Assembly (NCBI GenBank): GCA_000711775.1
Contig: ARYC01018531.1
Coordinates: 1-64,000, forward strand
Direction of reading: 5' to 3'
Length of the DNA: 64,000 nucleotides
Source of the DNA: Oxytricha trifallax
Lineage: Eukaryota; Ciliophora; Spirotrichea; Sporadotrichida; Oxytrichidae
Part shown: positions 45,401 through 56,060 of the stretch, piece after piece
How positions within the stretch are numbered: position 1 is the first letter of the stretch
How the letters are laid out: the number at the start of each line of letters is the position of its first letter
Notes under the pieces: generated by a model
What the model saw: the letters and a program-made list of their open reading frames with translations, nothing else
Told to the model about the DNA's origin: nothing
The model's database searches: none
Made by a program: the position numbers and the translations under genes

Positions 45401-48060
45401 AAACTAATGAGGTTTTAATGGAAAAGTTCCAAAATGGTTCAAAACCTAATTGGTACCAGTACCAACCTGAATTTATTCTCAGTTGCTACCAAAATAAAAA
45501 TATTAAGCATAAAATTAGAAAATTTACAGTTATAAACTAAGTATAAATATGATGTCTAACACCTAAGATCAACCATTGTTGTTGCAGTGCCAGCTCCTAT
45601 ACAAAGTTAGTATAGCCAGTAAGGTTTTTACTTATTAATAATAGAAATTTAAATTTGAATTTAAACATGGCGGCTAACTTAAATCGTAAGGCAGTTTCTC
45701 TTGGAACAGGTTAATCATTGCTCAACTTTGGCTCCTCCAAGAAACCAGAAGTAATTTAAATTGAAAAGGAGGTAGAGCTAAGAGCTCTAGAGTTTGAAGA
45801 TGAGGTATTTAAAATTTAAGTTTAAAACAAGAAGTAGAGTGCAGAGATGGGAGTTTAAACATAAGTTGAATTGGTTGAGGAAGATAAGGAACAGCAACCA
45901 ATAGAAAAAATTAAAACATTTTAATGTGAAGACTGCTAAAATTTCTTCTCAACTGAGTCAAGCTTGAAGAGACACATCAAAGAGGTACACTCTGGTAGAG
46001 CTAAGATCTACTTCAGCATGATAAAGTAGATGGTAGATATTAATGCACTACCTGCATGAAGTCTTATACTCACTCAGCTAAAGTAAAGAGACATATGCAA
46101 AAGCATCATTTAAGCGAATTCCTGATTAAAGATGAGGAAACTTAAAAGCTTGTACCTGCTAAAAGAAAAAATAACTCTCTTGATTCACAAATAGAGCAGT
46201 AGGAGAGACTTAAGAGATAGAATCGGTTTGAGTCAATGAACCAACCAGAAAATGGTATGTATATTGCATGCTTATAAGAGAGAGCAATGTATATACCTGC
46301 ATTAAATGCAGTCGACATAAGCAGCTGTATTGAAAACTATTTGAATATTGACGTACCTAACAAGGTAAAACTTATAGTTGTTGATGGATTCGCATACAAG
46401 GTATATCCATTCAAGTATCTCATTAAGAACGAGCAATATTAAAATGAGTTTGCAAATGAATACATAGTACTGAGAGAGGCTTAGAAAAGATAATGCAAGA
46501 ACTTAGCTAAGCTCGACGGAGTTATACTTGGTCATGGTTTTATTGCATTGAGACTCAAGAAGTTTGAAATGACTCTAAGAGAGTATCTCTACCATAATAG
46601 ATATCCTGATGATTTGAATGAGATACTCACAGATATGACTAAGGGTGTGAAAGAGCTCCATGATCTAGGGTATGTTCATAGAGATTTGAAGCCAGAAAAT
46701 GTAATGCTAAATCTCTGCCCTTTAGAAGTAGTAGTCATAGATTTCAACAGAGCAATAAGACAAGAGATAGTGACTTTAGCTAAGGTTTTAGGCACTCCAG
46801 GATACTTCCCTATAAGAGAGAAATGGACAAATGGCTCTGTATAATGGGATGTTTGGGCGGTAGCTGCAATTATCTTAGAGTGCGATATGGAAAGTATGTC
46901 ATACTTTGGAACAAAACATGAGAAATAATCAATAAGTTTGGCTGCTAAACATATTAAGCAAGATGAAATATGCAATGAAATTAAGAAGATAGTTGAGATG
47001 GTCATCGTAAAAGCTCCAGCATATCCACGATAATCATTGGATGATATACTAGAACAACTACAGACTGCTAAATTCAAGAGGTATCACAAAGATAAGCAGA
47101 TAAAATTTGTTTGAATTAAGTACAGTAATACTCATTAAATATTCATTAAATTCATAAAAAACCTGCGTTTTCTCTACTAACCCCAATAAGACCCCAACTA
47201 TACCCTACAAATCAAAGCACTTATAAACCTCACTAAGGGGTTTTGGGGTTTTGAATGAGATTTGGCATTAAATCTCAACCAGCTTAATGATAAGATAAAA
47301 ATTTACTATAGAATTCTTAAAAAACTTTTTAAAATGAATATATTTATGAATAATGACATAAGACCAGAATTAGGATTTAAAGACACAGATATCTTCGATG
47401 AATATGAAAAATTGAGAGATAATGAATTGAAATCAACTATGTTGGCTGCACATCTAGCTGGTCATGTTTTATCTGCAAATGGCTATCTCTGTTTCTCATC
47501 AACCATCGATCTTACTAATATAACATAGACTTAGCTTATAGTTTTTATGGCAGAATTTATGAGTTTTTATAAAAATATCGATGCAATGAAAGGAGTTCCC
47601 ACTGACTTAGAAAAGGCGAGAACTCTGAACTATATAAATAGGGCTGTTAAAATGGTTGAAATGCAAACAGCCCTTAATATTTCCCAATCTCGTGGCTTCA
47701 AAGATGATGTGCTCTATCAAAATGCTCAAGTTAATGTACTGCTTTGGGATAGATTAAATACTCTAGAAAATAGGACGGGTTTACATATCTATATAAAAAA
47801 CGATTTTGTTTGCTTTAATATTAACTCGCAACATAACAGAATAAAACGATTCATTTATATATTAATCATCAATAAATCTAATATACCTTAAAAATAGATA
47901 GAAATACCCAGCCGAGAACTATAGAGAATGGATAAACTGTGATTTAGTAGCAAGTATGCTAAAACTTTGGAGTTCAGGAGATAACAGACCAGAAAATGGT
48001 TAATTTGTTGGCTTCAAAAATGTCAGAAAAGGCAAGGAACTCTACCCCATTTATTATTGA
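42472..48060 (+). CDS. QDPR: Dihydropteridine reductase-like SDR, split by an IES carrying a TBE
   Basis: Quinoid dihydropteridine reductase regenerates tetrahydropterin with NADH; it is a short-chain dehydrogenase. MDS 1 (ATG 42472 to about 42720) encodes MLKYKQRWRKSLVLIGGGNE, the Rossmann glycine motif, then WEVLNIDFENENSKANRNI, matching the family's second strand. After an IES of about 4.5 kb including a whole TBE, the gene resumes at about 47380-47800 with DNELKSTMLAAHLAGHVLSA, NGYLCFSST, INRAVKMVEMQTALNISQSR and NVLLWDRLNTLENR, then after another gap at about 47925-48060 (YREWINCDLVASMLKLWSSG ... KELYPIYY, TGA 48058-48060). The conserved AGGW-type segment expected between the first two parts was not found, and the catalytic Tyr position reads NYINRAV, so a small MDS may lie elsewhere or the enzyme is divergent. 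Confidence 0.8.
43252..44273 (+). CDS. TBE transposase, Tc1/mariner DD34E (copy 3), with frame breaks
   Basis: Start ATG 43252 (MRNRNQRNLGSIYDDKYLDL), stop TGA 44271-44273. An N-terminal helix-turn-helix-like part (YAAIAKLLHKSASTVRYHC) precedes the DDE domain: FIHADEAVFTF gives the first Asp, ILLADNLSVHK the second, and PYSPQFNGIEFYWSQIK the Glu, with 34 residues between second Asp and Glu, the Tc1-type spacing. One frame change lies near 43720-43735 and one in-frame TGA at about 43919, so this copy should not yield full-length protein as it stands. The enzyme acts on the C4A4-headed ends. Confidence 0.88.
44315..45103 (-). CDS. TBE 22 kDa ORF with 36-nt intron (copy 3), one frame break
   Basis: Start complement at 45101-45103; stop TGA 44315-44317. 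After a 36-nt intron (44969-45004, GTAAGC...CTATAG) the frame reads TKISFLKAILCDEKKAFKNS, YPEISVTNLYEVAMKDEELV, YLPTKKQLSNKLPDRSFFFG, shared with the other copies. Relative to them, one base is missing in the first exon (RVEAQEMIS region), and the frame shifts again near 44660. The intron length is identical in copies 1 and 3, which argues that the element relies on host splicing. Confidence 0.85.
45667..47114 (+). CDS. TBE 57 kDa zinc-finger/kinase ORF (copy 3)
   Basis: Start ATG 45667 (MAANLNRKAVSLGTGQSLLN), stop TGA 47112-47114. A C2H2 finger (CEDCQNFFSTESSLKRHIKE, then VH) at about residues 100-125 is followed, after one frame change near 46040, by a second (CTTCMKSYTHSAKVKRHMQK, HH). The C-terminal half is a protein-kinase fold: HDLGYVHRDLKPENVML is the catalytic loop, VVVIDFNRAIR stands where DFG is usual, and GTPGYFPIREKW, WDVWAVAAIILE follow as activation segment and helix F. 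DFN in place of DFG could alter or reduce activity. The protein's role in the element is not known; DNA binding by the fingers is an inference. Confidence 0.9.
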
Positions 48061-48138
48061 AAAATTAGCCCTTAAATTGATTATATAGCTTGATTAAATT
48101 AATGTTTAATTAAATTAAAATTATATACTTAATTTTCA

Positions 48139-49485
48139 ATGTCTGCAAACTCCCTCAATAATAATAATACATCGAATTAATCTGAAGATTAGATAAATCT
48201 ATAGCAATAACCTATGATCAAACTTACCTTCAAATAATAAACCCTAATTTCAGTATTATTCAACAGCCTCAATAGATTAAAAAAGAAAAAGCAAAGAGAC
48301 GCTTTGAATGAAATAAAACGCTTATCAATTCAATTTTCCATGATTTAATCAGATATTCAGCAAAATGGTGCCTCATAATACGAAGAATTTAAGAATATTA
48401 AAATTCCTAAGAAATCAAAGAAAGATCTGGTTAGACAGACAATACACAAAATATTTCTGTCTTAGAAGCTTAAAACCATGGAGGATGCGTTTAGTCAATG
48501 GAAATTGTTAATAACAACTGATGAGCAAATTAAAGGCAGAGATTAACTCAATTAATTTGATTAGGAGATTAGCTATCTAAGAACAATTGAAGAAGAGTTA
48601 TAAGGTTAAATATAGACTATAGATCGAGAGATAACTTTGGAATTATTATGAATTTAATGTCAACCTTTTATAAAATATCATAGAAATAGATTGATATATT
48701 AAGTTCCTATTTATTCGAATATAATTTGGAGTAAAGAGAGTAAGACAGAACGAAAATCTGGCTTTCTACAAAATACAAAAACGAAGAAAAGAAATTCAAG
48801 CTTTCCTCTTAGAAAGTGCTTCTGGACAACTCTCTCTATCTAAATAGAGTGATGAACACAATGCCTGCTTTTTACAGATTGCTTATCCACTCATAACTAA
48901 CTTAATTAAAAGAGAAATACAAGCAAGAGATGAAGGGGGCTAATTCTGTGTTTGTATATGAGGGGAAACATTAAAGAAATGTATTTAGGGCTATATAGTT
49001 TGAACCACCCAGGCAGTTAAAGTAAAAACGAGGTCTAAATTCTAAAGAACTAATTTAAAACATATATCCAAAAATATATTATAGATATATATTTATATGA
49101 AATCTATCAGTGAATAAAGCTAATTAATTTAAAATATTTCTATATAAGTATATTATATAAGAAACTAAACTCCAAAATTCCTACAAGACAGCAATAAATG
49201 TAATAAAAAGTAATGAAATAATTCGACAGAGTTAAGCAAAGAGAAGCTGTGAATAAAATTGAAAATATATATAAACAAGATAAGAATTTCGTAAAATATG
49301 ATTAAATTATAAGAGCAATAAAATATGTGTAGAGAAAATTCAGAGAAAGTAAGATGAAGCAATTAATGTATGAAATTAATGAGGCAGACGAAGGGTAGGA
49401 TAATATTGTGAAATACTTATAAAATTTAACAATCAAATATAATAAATTATTTGACCAAATATTTACATTTATTAAATTAAATTGA
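48139..49485 (+). CDS. Coiled-coil protein in three MDSs, family unknown
   Basis: ATG 48139 opens MSANSLNNNNTSNQSEDQIN and MIKLTFKQQTLISVLFNSLN; MDS 1 is basic and helical (LKTMEDAFSQWKLLITTDEQ, YLRTIEEELQGQIQTIDREI). MDS 2 (48731-49039) reads KVLLDNSLYLNRVMNTMPAF, LTQLKEKYKQEMKGANSVFV, VFRAIQFEPPRQLKQKRGLN. MDS 3 (49165-49485) reads FDRVKQREAVNKIENIYKQD, IIRAIKYVQRKFRESKMKQL, ending IKLN and TGA 49483-49485. Two pointers (TTTGGA and CTAAA) join the pieces in one frame, about 370 residues. IQ-like basic helices suggest a cytoskeletal or calmodulin-type partner, but this is only a guess. It starts about 80 bases after the reductase stop, on the same strand. Confidence 0.7.
48642..48730 (+). 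other. IES, pointer TTTGGA
   Basis: TTTGGA occurs at 48636-48641 and 48725-48730. Reading through the first copy gives a TGA within three codons; removing the 89 bases joins DREITLE to QREQDRTKIWLSTKYK in frame and opens a further 100 codons. Confidence 0.8.
49040..49169 (+). other. IES, pointer CTAAA
   Basis: CTAAA occurs at 49035-49039 and 49165-49169. Excision of the 130 AT-rich bases joins KQKRGLN to SKIPTRQQQMQQKVMKQFDR in frame. A 5-bp repeat can occur by chance in DNA this AT-rich, so the exact edges are less certain than for the longer pointers. Confidence 0.6.
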
Positions 49486-49673
49486 AATATTTTTTGCTTG
49501 ATTAATAAAGATAGGAGATTTAACATCAGAGCTCCTATCAGTGTAAAATATAATTGACATTAGAAAATAATCACAATTAATTTATAAAAGTTATCATGAT
49601 TATCATTTTAATTTGTATTATTGAATTTATTATAACTTTAAATCTTGAGTAAATTTATTATAATAAAATCAAA

Positions 49674-52600
49674 ATGAAATATTATCTAATTATAGCCTAG
49701 CTGCTATTGCTTTTGACTTTTGGTAATCAACTTATCATGATTAATTAATTTTATTTTTATAGATTTAGATTTTACTTAGTAATAATGCGTGGGAGGTGTA
49801 CCAAATAACAATCTCCAAGCTGGCGAGGTCTGTGACTCAACCACTGATTCAGCTGCGTAAGTTTCATATTAAAACCATAATTTTTATTGTAATTATCCTA
49901 TATTATGCACTCAATTGATTCTGTGTTTGAAAGCTAATTATAAAAAGACTAATACTAAAACATTCAATACAGGTGTGATCCAATTACATGTGATATGAAC
50001 ACAGGCTATTAATGTAGAAATGTCCCAGGAACATCATCCACTTGCACGGAAGTGTGTGGTGATGGCTTAAACATGGGGAGAAAGGCATGTGACGATGGAG
50101 GTGTCAGTCCAAGAGACGGGTAAGTTATTAACTTTTAAAAGCTATTTATTTATTCATAAACAATCGCAATAATTTTAAATGCTCTAAATTAATTCAATTT
50201 GCATATAGATGTGGATTTCAATGTGCTGTAGAAACAGGCTGGACTTGCTCAGGCGGTACAAGCTCAAAAGCAGATAATTGTGTAGAAATTTGTGGAGATG
50301 GAATTGATTGGGGCACACTCCCTTGTGACGATGGAGGCACTGGCTTAGGGTAAACTATAATAAAATACTTCAATAACTCATTCATATCTATAGGTGTGAC
50401 GCTACTTGTAATTTAATAACGGGTTATGATTGCTAAGGAGGTAACCCTAAACGCAGAGACACTTGTTTCGATAAATGCGGTGACGGTATAAATCTTGGTC
50501 TGAGAAACTGTGATGATGGCAATGTAGTGGGAGGAGATGGATGTGATAGAACTTGCAACGTGGAAGATGGCTACACTTGTACAAAACCTTTGAATGCTAT
50601 CAGCGTTTGTAGTGAAGGTTGTGGAGATGGCTTCAATATGGGCACTAATTAATGTGATGATAAAAACAGTGTCTCTGGAGATGGCTGTGATGATACTTGC
50701 AATGTTGAACTAGGGTGGACCTGTGGAACTGGTAATTTTGCACATTTTGACAATTGCTTCGAGGTTTGTGGAGATGGACGTTCCCTTAAATCTTGGTCAC
50801 CAATTGGAAACATGTGTGATGACGGTAACAACTACAATGGAGATGGGTGTGATGCAGATTGCATCTTAGAATATGGATATGTCTGCATTGGAGGAGATTT
50901 ATATACCCCCGATGTATGCTCAGAAGAATGTGGAGATGGTTATAATATTGGATTACTTGCTTGTGATGATGGCAATAATCTTATAATTAAATTAAATTGT
51001 AGTGATGTTTTTAATAGTGTAAGAACCGTTTAAAAAACTGAAATTTATTGAACTATAGTGGAGACGGTTGCTCAAGCACTTGTGAAGTGGAGGCAGGTTG
51101 GACATGTACAGGAGGTGGAACTTATACTTCAGACACCTGCACTGAAACATGTGGTGACGGCAAAGATTTCAATCAGTATTTCTGTGATGATGGAAACAAA
51201 GTTTCAGGAGATGGTTGCTCATCAGTGTGCAATCATTTTGAGTTTATCTTAAATATATTGCAATTATATATAATCATTATGAATATTGAGAGTGGATATA
51301 CATGCACAGGAGGAACAGCCAACAACCCAGATCACTGCTGGAGACCATACCCTCGAATAGTCTCGGCTACATTAAGCGCTAATAACACAGTAATAACTCT
51401 TACTTTTAATGAGACAACATTTATGAAGAGCACATTCACTATCTTAACTATTTTATTTATTTTTATGGGAAGTGACAATATTAAGTGTACTAAAAACTTA
51501 ATTGCAATCAAACAATTTTTAAAATGTAAATTTATCAATTCTTCTTTGACATTAATAAATAATGAAGAATATTGCTTTATATATAAAATTACGATATAAA
51601 TTGATTCTTAATAACTTCTTTTTATTTAATATTTTAAAAATAAATAATAAGGGTTTTTCATAATAATATATTATTCACTAAGGACGATTTTCTAATTTAT
51701 GTATCCGGCCCAAGAGATCTATATTCCTACACTTTTGACGTGCTTAATCTTGAATATTACAGAGGTAGAACAGCTGGCTTCACTACGCTTCAAGTTTAAA
51801 TTACTTATCAATAATCTGGGTAATATATATATATATATTCTAAAGAAATCCTATTTAGAAAATATCAAACTTATTAAAATGCTAAATTATATAATTTTAA
51901 TATAAAGGGTAATTCTTTGGGTTGAATGCTGAGGGAGTAGTTTTTGCAGTCCGTAATGGTGCTAATTTTTAAAATTTCAGAGGAGGCCCATTAATTGAAA
52001 ATGTGTGGGTGATGTATGCAGGGCCTAGAGAAAGTGATTATAAATGTGATTTAGATGGTCTGTGGGAAGCAAGTTACTGGGTTCTTATTATCTTTTTCGT
52101 GCTAAATTTTGGAGCATTCTTTTTTGAGTAAGTTAAATCAATGTCAACAATACAAACTGTGATTTTATATTTGTACAAGGGTTTTAACAATTTTATTTGT
52201 AGGATTTCGATGAATTTCTTCTGGAGTTTAGCATATTTCTGTTAGATAATCAGTCTTTTTCCACTTATGCAGCTTTACTTACCTTCCTGTGCTTCACTTT
52301 ACATTAAAGATATAAGCATAGCGAATTCCAAATATAAAAAATAATTTACCTTTTTTTCGATTTCATTTTCATTGAATGGTGAAGACTACAATATATACAC
52401 AAATTTCCTTGGTAATACTTTCTGGGACCTAGATTTAACAAAGTACGCAACCACCTTTTGGTATGGTTTCTTAAGATAGGGTTATGACACACAATCTTTC
52501 TTGGGTGATGCTGCAGACATTTTAAATTGCTGGCTACTAGCAGTGCTACTACTTTTCTTCTTTAATTTCATGAAAGCTATATTCCCCAAAGAGCCATATT

Positions 52601-53960
52601 TTGTGGAGACTGAGAGAAACTATAGATCTTTCGCTTTTTATAGAGGGCTGCAAGTTTGCTATTTGAAAATCATATTTTGCATCATAATGAACATGTTAAA
52701 TACACACTTTGAAAATAGTACTCTTTAGTTGAGTATGACACTCAGCGCCTTCTTTTTGGTAAGTAGTTCATTGCATAAAGATTAAGTATTTATCATTTTG
52801 CTGTTTTCATGATGATATTTCAAACAATATGTTGATTCATAAACTATAGGCAGGGTTTATAGCTTTTCCAGTATTTAATTCATGGCAAGCATATGCATAT
52901 CGAAAAGCACTAAAAACAGAAGATGTGAAAGAGCTTGTGAAATATAAATGGTAACTGTAATTTGGTGAATATGCGAAGACTAGTTTTGTGAGATATTTCT
53001 ATATATGGGCTTTTTGCTTAAGAAGACTATTAATCTCTATAATCATTTTGACACTCTAGAATGATACTATGTGGTATATAATAATCAATTTATCTTTATG
53101 AATATTTTTTCTTGCTATTCTTAAAATATACCATTAAATTTGATTGAGGTAGTTGAACCTCTTAATATTCGTGAATGCATTAGCTTTCATACATCACATT
53201 ATAAGCAGACCCTATGCAGATGTCCTCTTAAATCTTCATACTTTAATAAACGACCTTGGCGTGCTAATAGTCTTAGGTGAGATGTACAGGTTCAGATACC
53301 CCTTCCTCTCAGACGCAGAATTTTATTTCCTTGGGAAAGTTGTAATCGCCACTATAGCAGGAATTATATTCTTGAACTTTGTATTGTTCTTGATTTCATT
53401 ACTCCTGGGACTGTGTGCATTCTGTAAGAAATACTGGTGCTGTAAGAAAAAAATCAGGGAGAGGGAGAAGATCATTTATGATCCTTAGAAAGACTTAAAT
53501 GTATCAGAGATTGATGAGGTTTATCACACACCTACACCTGAGCCAACTCCTCCTCCCACACCACCCACTTATAAAACTATAATATATTACGATTATTTAA
53601 GATTATGTTTTGAGTTATGACATAGAGAGGTAGATTTATTTTGAATTCTACAATTATGTGTAATTAGAACTAAGTTTACTGATAAAAACAGAAAAATATT
53701 TTAAATACATTTTAGGTTTACACTCCTAAATCACCAACACCAGAACCTACTCCACCACCATCACCACCTCCTAAAGAGCCAACTCCAGAAGAGTCAGAAG
53801 ATGAACCTGAATATGTTCTTCCAGCAGCTGCGGTCTTGGTTAAGGAAGGTGATTAGAAATTCGGTGCTGATGATCCAATGGGACAGACTATGGCAGGTAC
53901 TTAGTAATTTGGCAGCTCCAATCAGAATGCTGGCATGATTATTGTAAAAATATAATATAA
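49674..53960 (+). CDS. Secreted/membrane protein with Cys-rich CGDG repeats and multiple membrane spans
   Basis: ATG 49674 gives a signal peptide (MKYYLIIAQLLLLLTF). Introns follow at 49723-49762, 49857-49972, 50120-50208 and 50350-50393. About seven repeats of the pattern CGDGxxxxxxxCDDGN, GDGCxxxC, GxxC (for example GDGCSSTCEVEAGWTCTGGG) fill 49960-51330; this DUF4215-like Cys-rich repeat is common in ciliate surface proteins. After a beta-rich part (VSATLSANNTVITLTFNETT; YTFDVLNLEYYRGRTAGFTT) come several membrane spans, e.g. WVLIIFFVLNFGAFFF, CWLLAVLLLFFFNFM and VVIATIAGIIFLNFVLFLIS, with further introns at 52128-52202 and 52759-52849. The tail is cytosolic-looking and Pro/Thr-rich (PTPEPTPPPSPPPKEPTPEE). 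IESs with pointers AAT and GGGTAAT are inside. The stop was not found; 53960 is approximate. Probably a surface receptor or adhesion protein. Confidence 0.85.
51231..51281 (+). other. In-phase IES of 51 bp, pointer AAT
   Basis: AAT is found at 51231-51233 and 51282-51284. Removal turns SSVCNHFEFIL...MNIESGYTC into SSVCNIESGYTC, restoring the repeat spacing of the neighbouring Cys-rich units. Because 51 is a multiple of three and it holds no TGA, it reads through if retained. Confidence 0.7.
51825..51913 (+). other. IES, pointer GGGTAAT
   Basis: GGGTAAT at 51818-51824 and 51907-51913. Excision of 89 bases joins QVQITYQQSG to QFFGLNAEGVVFAVRNGANF in frame; the interior carries a TA-repeat and no coding sequence. 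Confidence 0.82.
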
Positions 53961-53964
53961 ATTT

Positions 53965-54213
53965 AATTATAAATTATTAATTTTATTGAAATTATATGAC
54001 CTTTTTATAAATTTAAAAAATACAAAAGGATTTTTTAATTTATAAATAGTTAATTAAAATTTTTTTATATAATTAATTTAAAAAATTTCTTAGTTAATTA
54101 TTCATTTATAATATCGAATAATCTAGATAATCAAAATTTAATTTTGAAATACTAATTAAACTATGAGAATATTTATAAAATTACAGTTAAAATTTTATTT
54201 AGTATGTTAATAA
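53965..54213. other. AT-rich spacer, nothing recognised
   Basis: Very AT-rich DNA between the receptor-like gene and the Merlin-like element. It may contain the last MDS or the 3' end of that gene, which lacks a visible stop, but no coding signal is evident. Confidence 0.4.
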
Positions 54214-55590
54214 GGGTGTTGACGTCAGGGCGTCCCAGGTACGATCCGGACGTCCCAGCCTCGTCAGGACGTCCCAAGGTCGTCAGGACGTCCCAGGATC
54301 GTCAGGACGTCCCAGTGACGTCAGGACGTCCCAGATGACGTCAGGAAGTCCCAGGTTCACCAGGACGTCCCAGCATCGTCAGGACGTCCCAAGTAATAAT
54401 TTTCTTAACGAATAAGATAAAATGTGCGAAGCACCATAAAAGATTCTTTATGAATCTTTTAAGGCAGGGTTCTGGGGATGCAAGCCCTAGTTAACCGGGA
54501 ACTAAATTCCCATTAATATTATGCACATGCCGTTAGATCCATCCCCATCTCATTCCAATTTATTCCAACATAGGCTTGCCAACCATCTGTATGGACTGTA
54601 GTGTTTTCTGCCACGCGTTGTTGTACTAATTCCTCTAATGAAGCGCGAGTTCTGTTTTGGACAACAAAATTTTTTATATATTTTTTTTTTCGTCTATCTA
54701 GACATCAACCTGTAAGAGATAGGTTTCTTGTTCAAGCTTTAATTAGTTTTTGATAATCCTTCTAACATCTGCTAAGATTTTACTCACAGATTCAAGACTT
54801 GTTTTAAGAATTTAAGATCAAATGTTTTTTAAATATCATCAACCATTTCACTAGTATTCCTTCCATTAGAAAAATAAGTAAACAGTATCTCTCGCAAAAT
54901 TCTTATGGGTAAGTATTAGGACAAAATATTTTCAAACAATCTTTTATAGTTTATCTAGAACGACATTGACTGTTATCACATTCATAGTAGCAATGGTCTA
55001 TATATTTTTCAGAAGAAGTAAATATCACATGCAATGATTATTATCATTTTTGACATTATAAAGTGCTAGAGAGTACGCCATATCGGTCTTATGTGATTTG
55101 TTACTAGAATAATTCCATATGAATAAAGTTTAATTAATTATTAACGATTATAATTTAACTATTAAATATTAATTTTTCACATATTCATACACATCAACAA
55201 TAAAAAAAATTTCGGAAGCTTTGCCTCCGAACCTCCACAGGGGCTGCCAAAAACTTGACCCCTGCTATTATTGGTTCGCATTGATTGCGAACAAGGGGTT
55301 CCATCCCTTGTGACCCCGGTTAACTAGGGCTTGCATCCCCAGAACCCTGCCTGAAAAGATTCATAAAGAATCTTTTATGGTGCTTCGCACATTTTATCTT
55401 ATTCGTTAAGAAAATTATTACTTGGGACGTCCTGACGAGGCTGGGACGTCCTGATCGACCATGGGACGTCCTGACGTCACCTATGACTCTGGGACGTCCT
55501 GACGACACTGGGACGTCCTGACGACCCTGGGACGTCCTGTCGAGGCTGGGACGTCCTGATCGTACCTGGGACGCCGTGACGTCAACACCC
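54214..55590 (-). mobile_element. Merlin/IS1016-like transposon with GACGTCC-repeat inverted ends
   Basis: The ends GGGTGTTGACGTCAG and CTGACGTCAACACCC are part of long inverted repeats (about 54214-54500 and 55300-55590). The outer 180 bases on each side are an array of about nine copies of a 16-20 base unit containing CAGGACGTCCCAG; the inner parts (AGATAAAATGTGCGAAGCAC, GGTTCTGGGGATGCAAGCCC) are also inverted copies. Flanks on both sides contain TTAATAA, a possible target duplication. The interior encodes a degraded transposase of the IS1016/ISXO2 type on the minus strand. Insert lies in AT-rich intergenic DNA. Confidence 0.75.
54530..55035 (-). CDS. IS1016/ISXO2-like DDE transposase, probably decayed
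   Basis: Minus-strand blocks in ciliate code: CYYECDNSQCRSRQTIK near 55000 resembles the N-terminal zinc-ribbon region of Merlin-type transposases; then SKILADVRRIIKNQLKLEQE, VDVQIDEKKKY (first Asp region), and VAENTTVHTDGWQAYVGIN near 54560-54610, which matches the family's conserved HTDGxxxY motif holding the second Asp. The C-terminal Glu region is not evident: the frame runs into the inverted repeat soon after. Frame changes occur between blocks. Predicted to be inactive or internally deleted. Confidence 0.6.
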
Positions 55591-56060
55591 GTTAATAAAA
55601 AGAATCCTTAAATAATATATATATTGAAATATTAAAAATTTCATTTATAGTTAATTTATTAGTTTTATATTAATTTTCTTTATAATCTATTCAATTAACT
55701 TCATATTTTACAATAATTCTGATAAAACTTTATTAAATTTCCTAGCATTTTTTATAAATATTTAAAATAATTTGATATGATTTTAGCAATAATAACTAGA
55801 AAACTAAGTTTGGAGATAGCGTGGCAAACGCCAACATAAACAGAAGATGATATTGATTTAATATTTCTAATAATATTCTTTGATAAATATTCATATATTA
55901 ATTTCATTATTAAAACTGGATTTAATATATCATCTCTTATTTTCGATAAGTGAGTCGAATAGTTCAAATTGAAATTTAGGATTAATTAGTCATTAATAAA
56001 TTTAATCATTAAAATCTAGCTTTATCAGAACAACTTTCTAAATATTCTCCAAGAAAATAT
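55591..56060. other. AT-rich spacer, no clear gene
   Basis: No coding sequence beyond chance open runs (a 71-codon minus-strand frame near 55752-55967 has no distinctive composition). Probably the upstream region of the Tyr/Asn-rich gene. Confidence 0.4.

Larger units (their letters stand above)
43150..47253 (+). mobile_element. TBE transposon, full length (copy 3), 4104 bp
   Basis: The best preserved TBE in the window. Both ends begin CAAAACCCCAAAACCCCTTA and continue as a long inverted repeat of about 80 bases; a 3-bp AAT duplication flanks it (43147-43149, 47254-47256). Left to right: transposase (+), 22 kDa ORF (-), zinc-finger/kinase ORF (+). It lies in the long IES between the first two coding segments of the reductase gene. 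Each of the three ORFs carries one or two frame breaks. Confidence 0.97.

Noticed and set aside
46676-47077. Minus-strand ORF of 133 codons
   Set aside because: It is the antisense of the TBE kinase domain, which is clearly coding on the plus strand.
51332-51538. Minus-strand 68-codon ORF
   Set aside because: Antisense to the receptor-like gene's coding region and an adjoining AT-rich segment.
52128-52202. IES in the receptor-like gene
   Set aside because: The edges are GTAAG...TTTGTAG and no direct repeat of useful length joins in frame, so it is a spliceosomal intron.
54214-54400. Regularly spaced GACGTCC repeats looking like a CRISPR array
   Set aside because: The repeats are degenerate, spacing is only a few bases, and the array is mirrored at the other end of a transposon; this is a eukaryotic genome.
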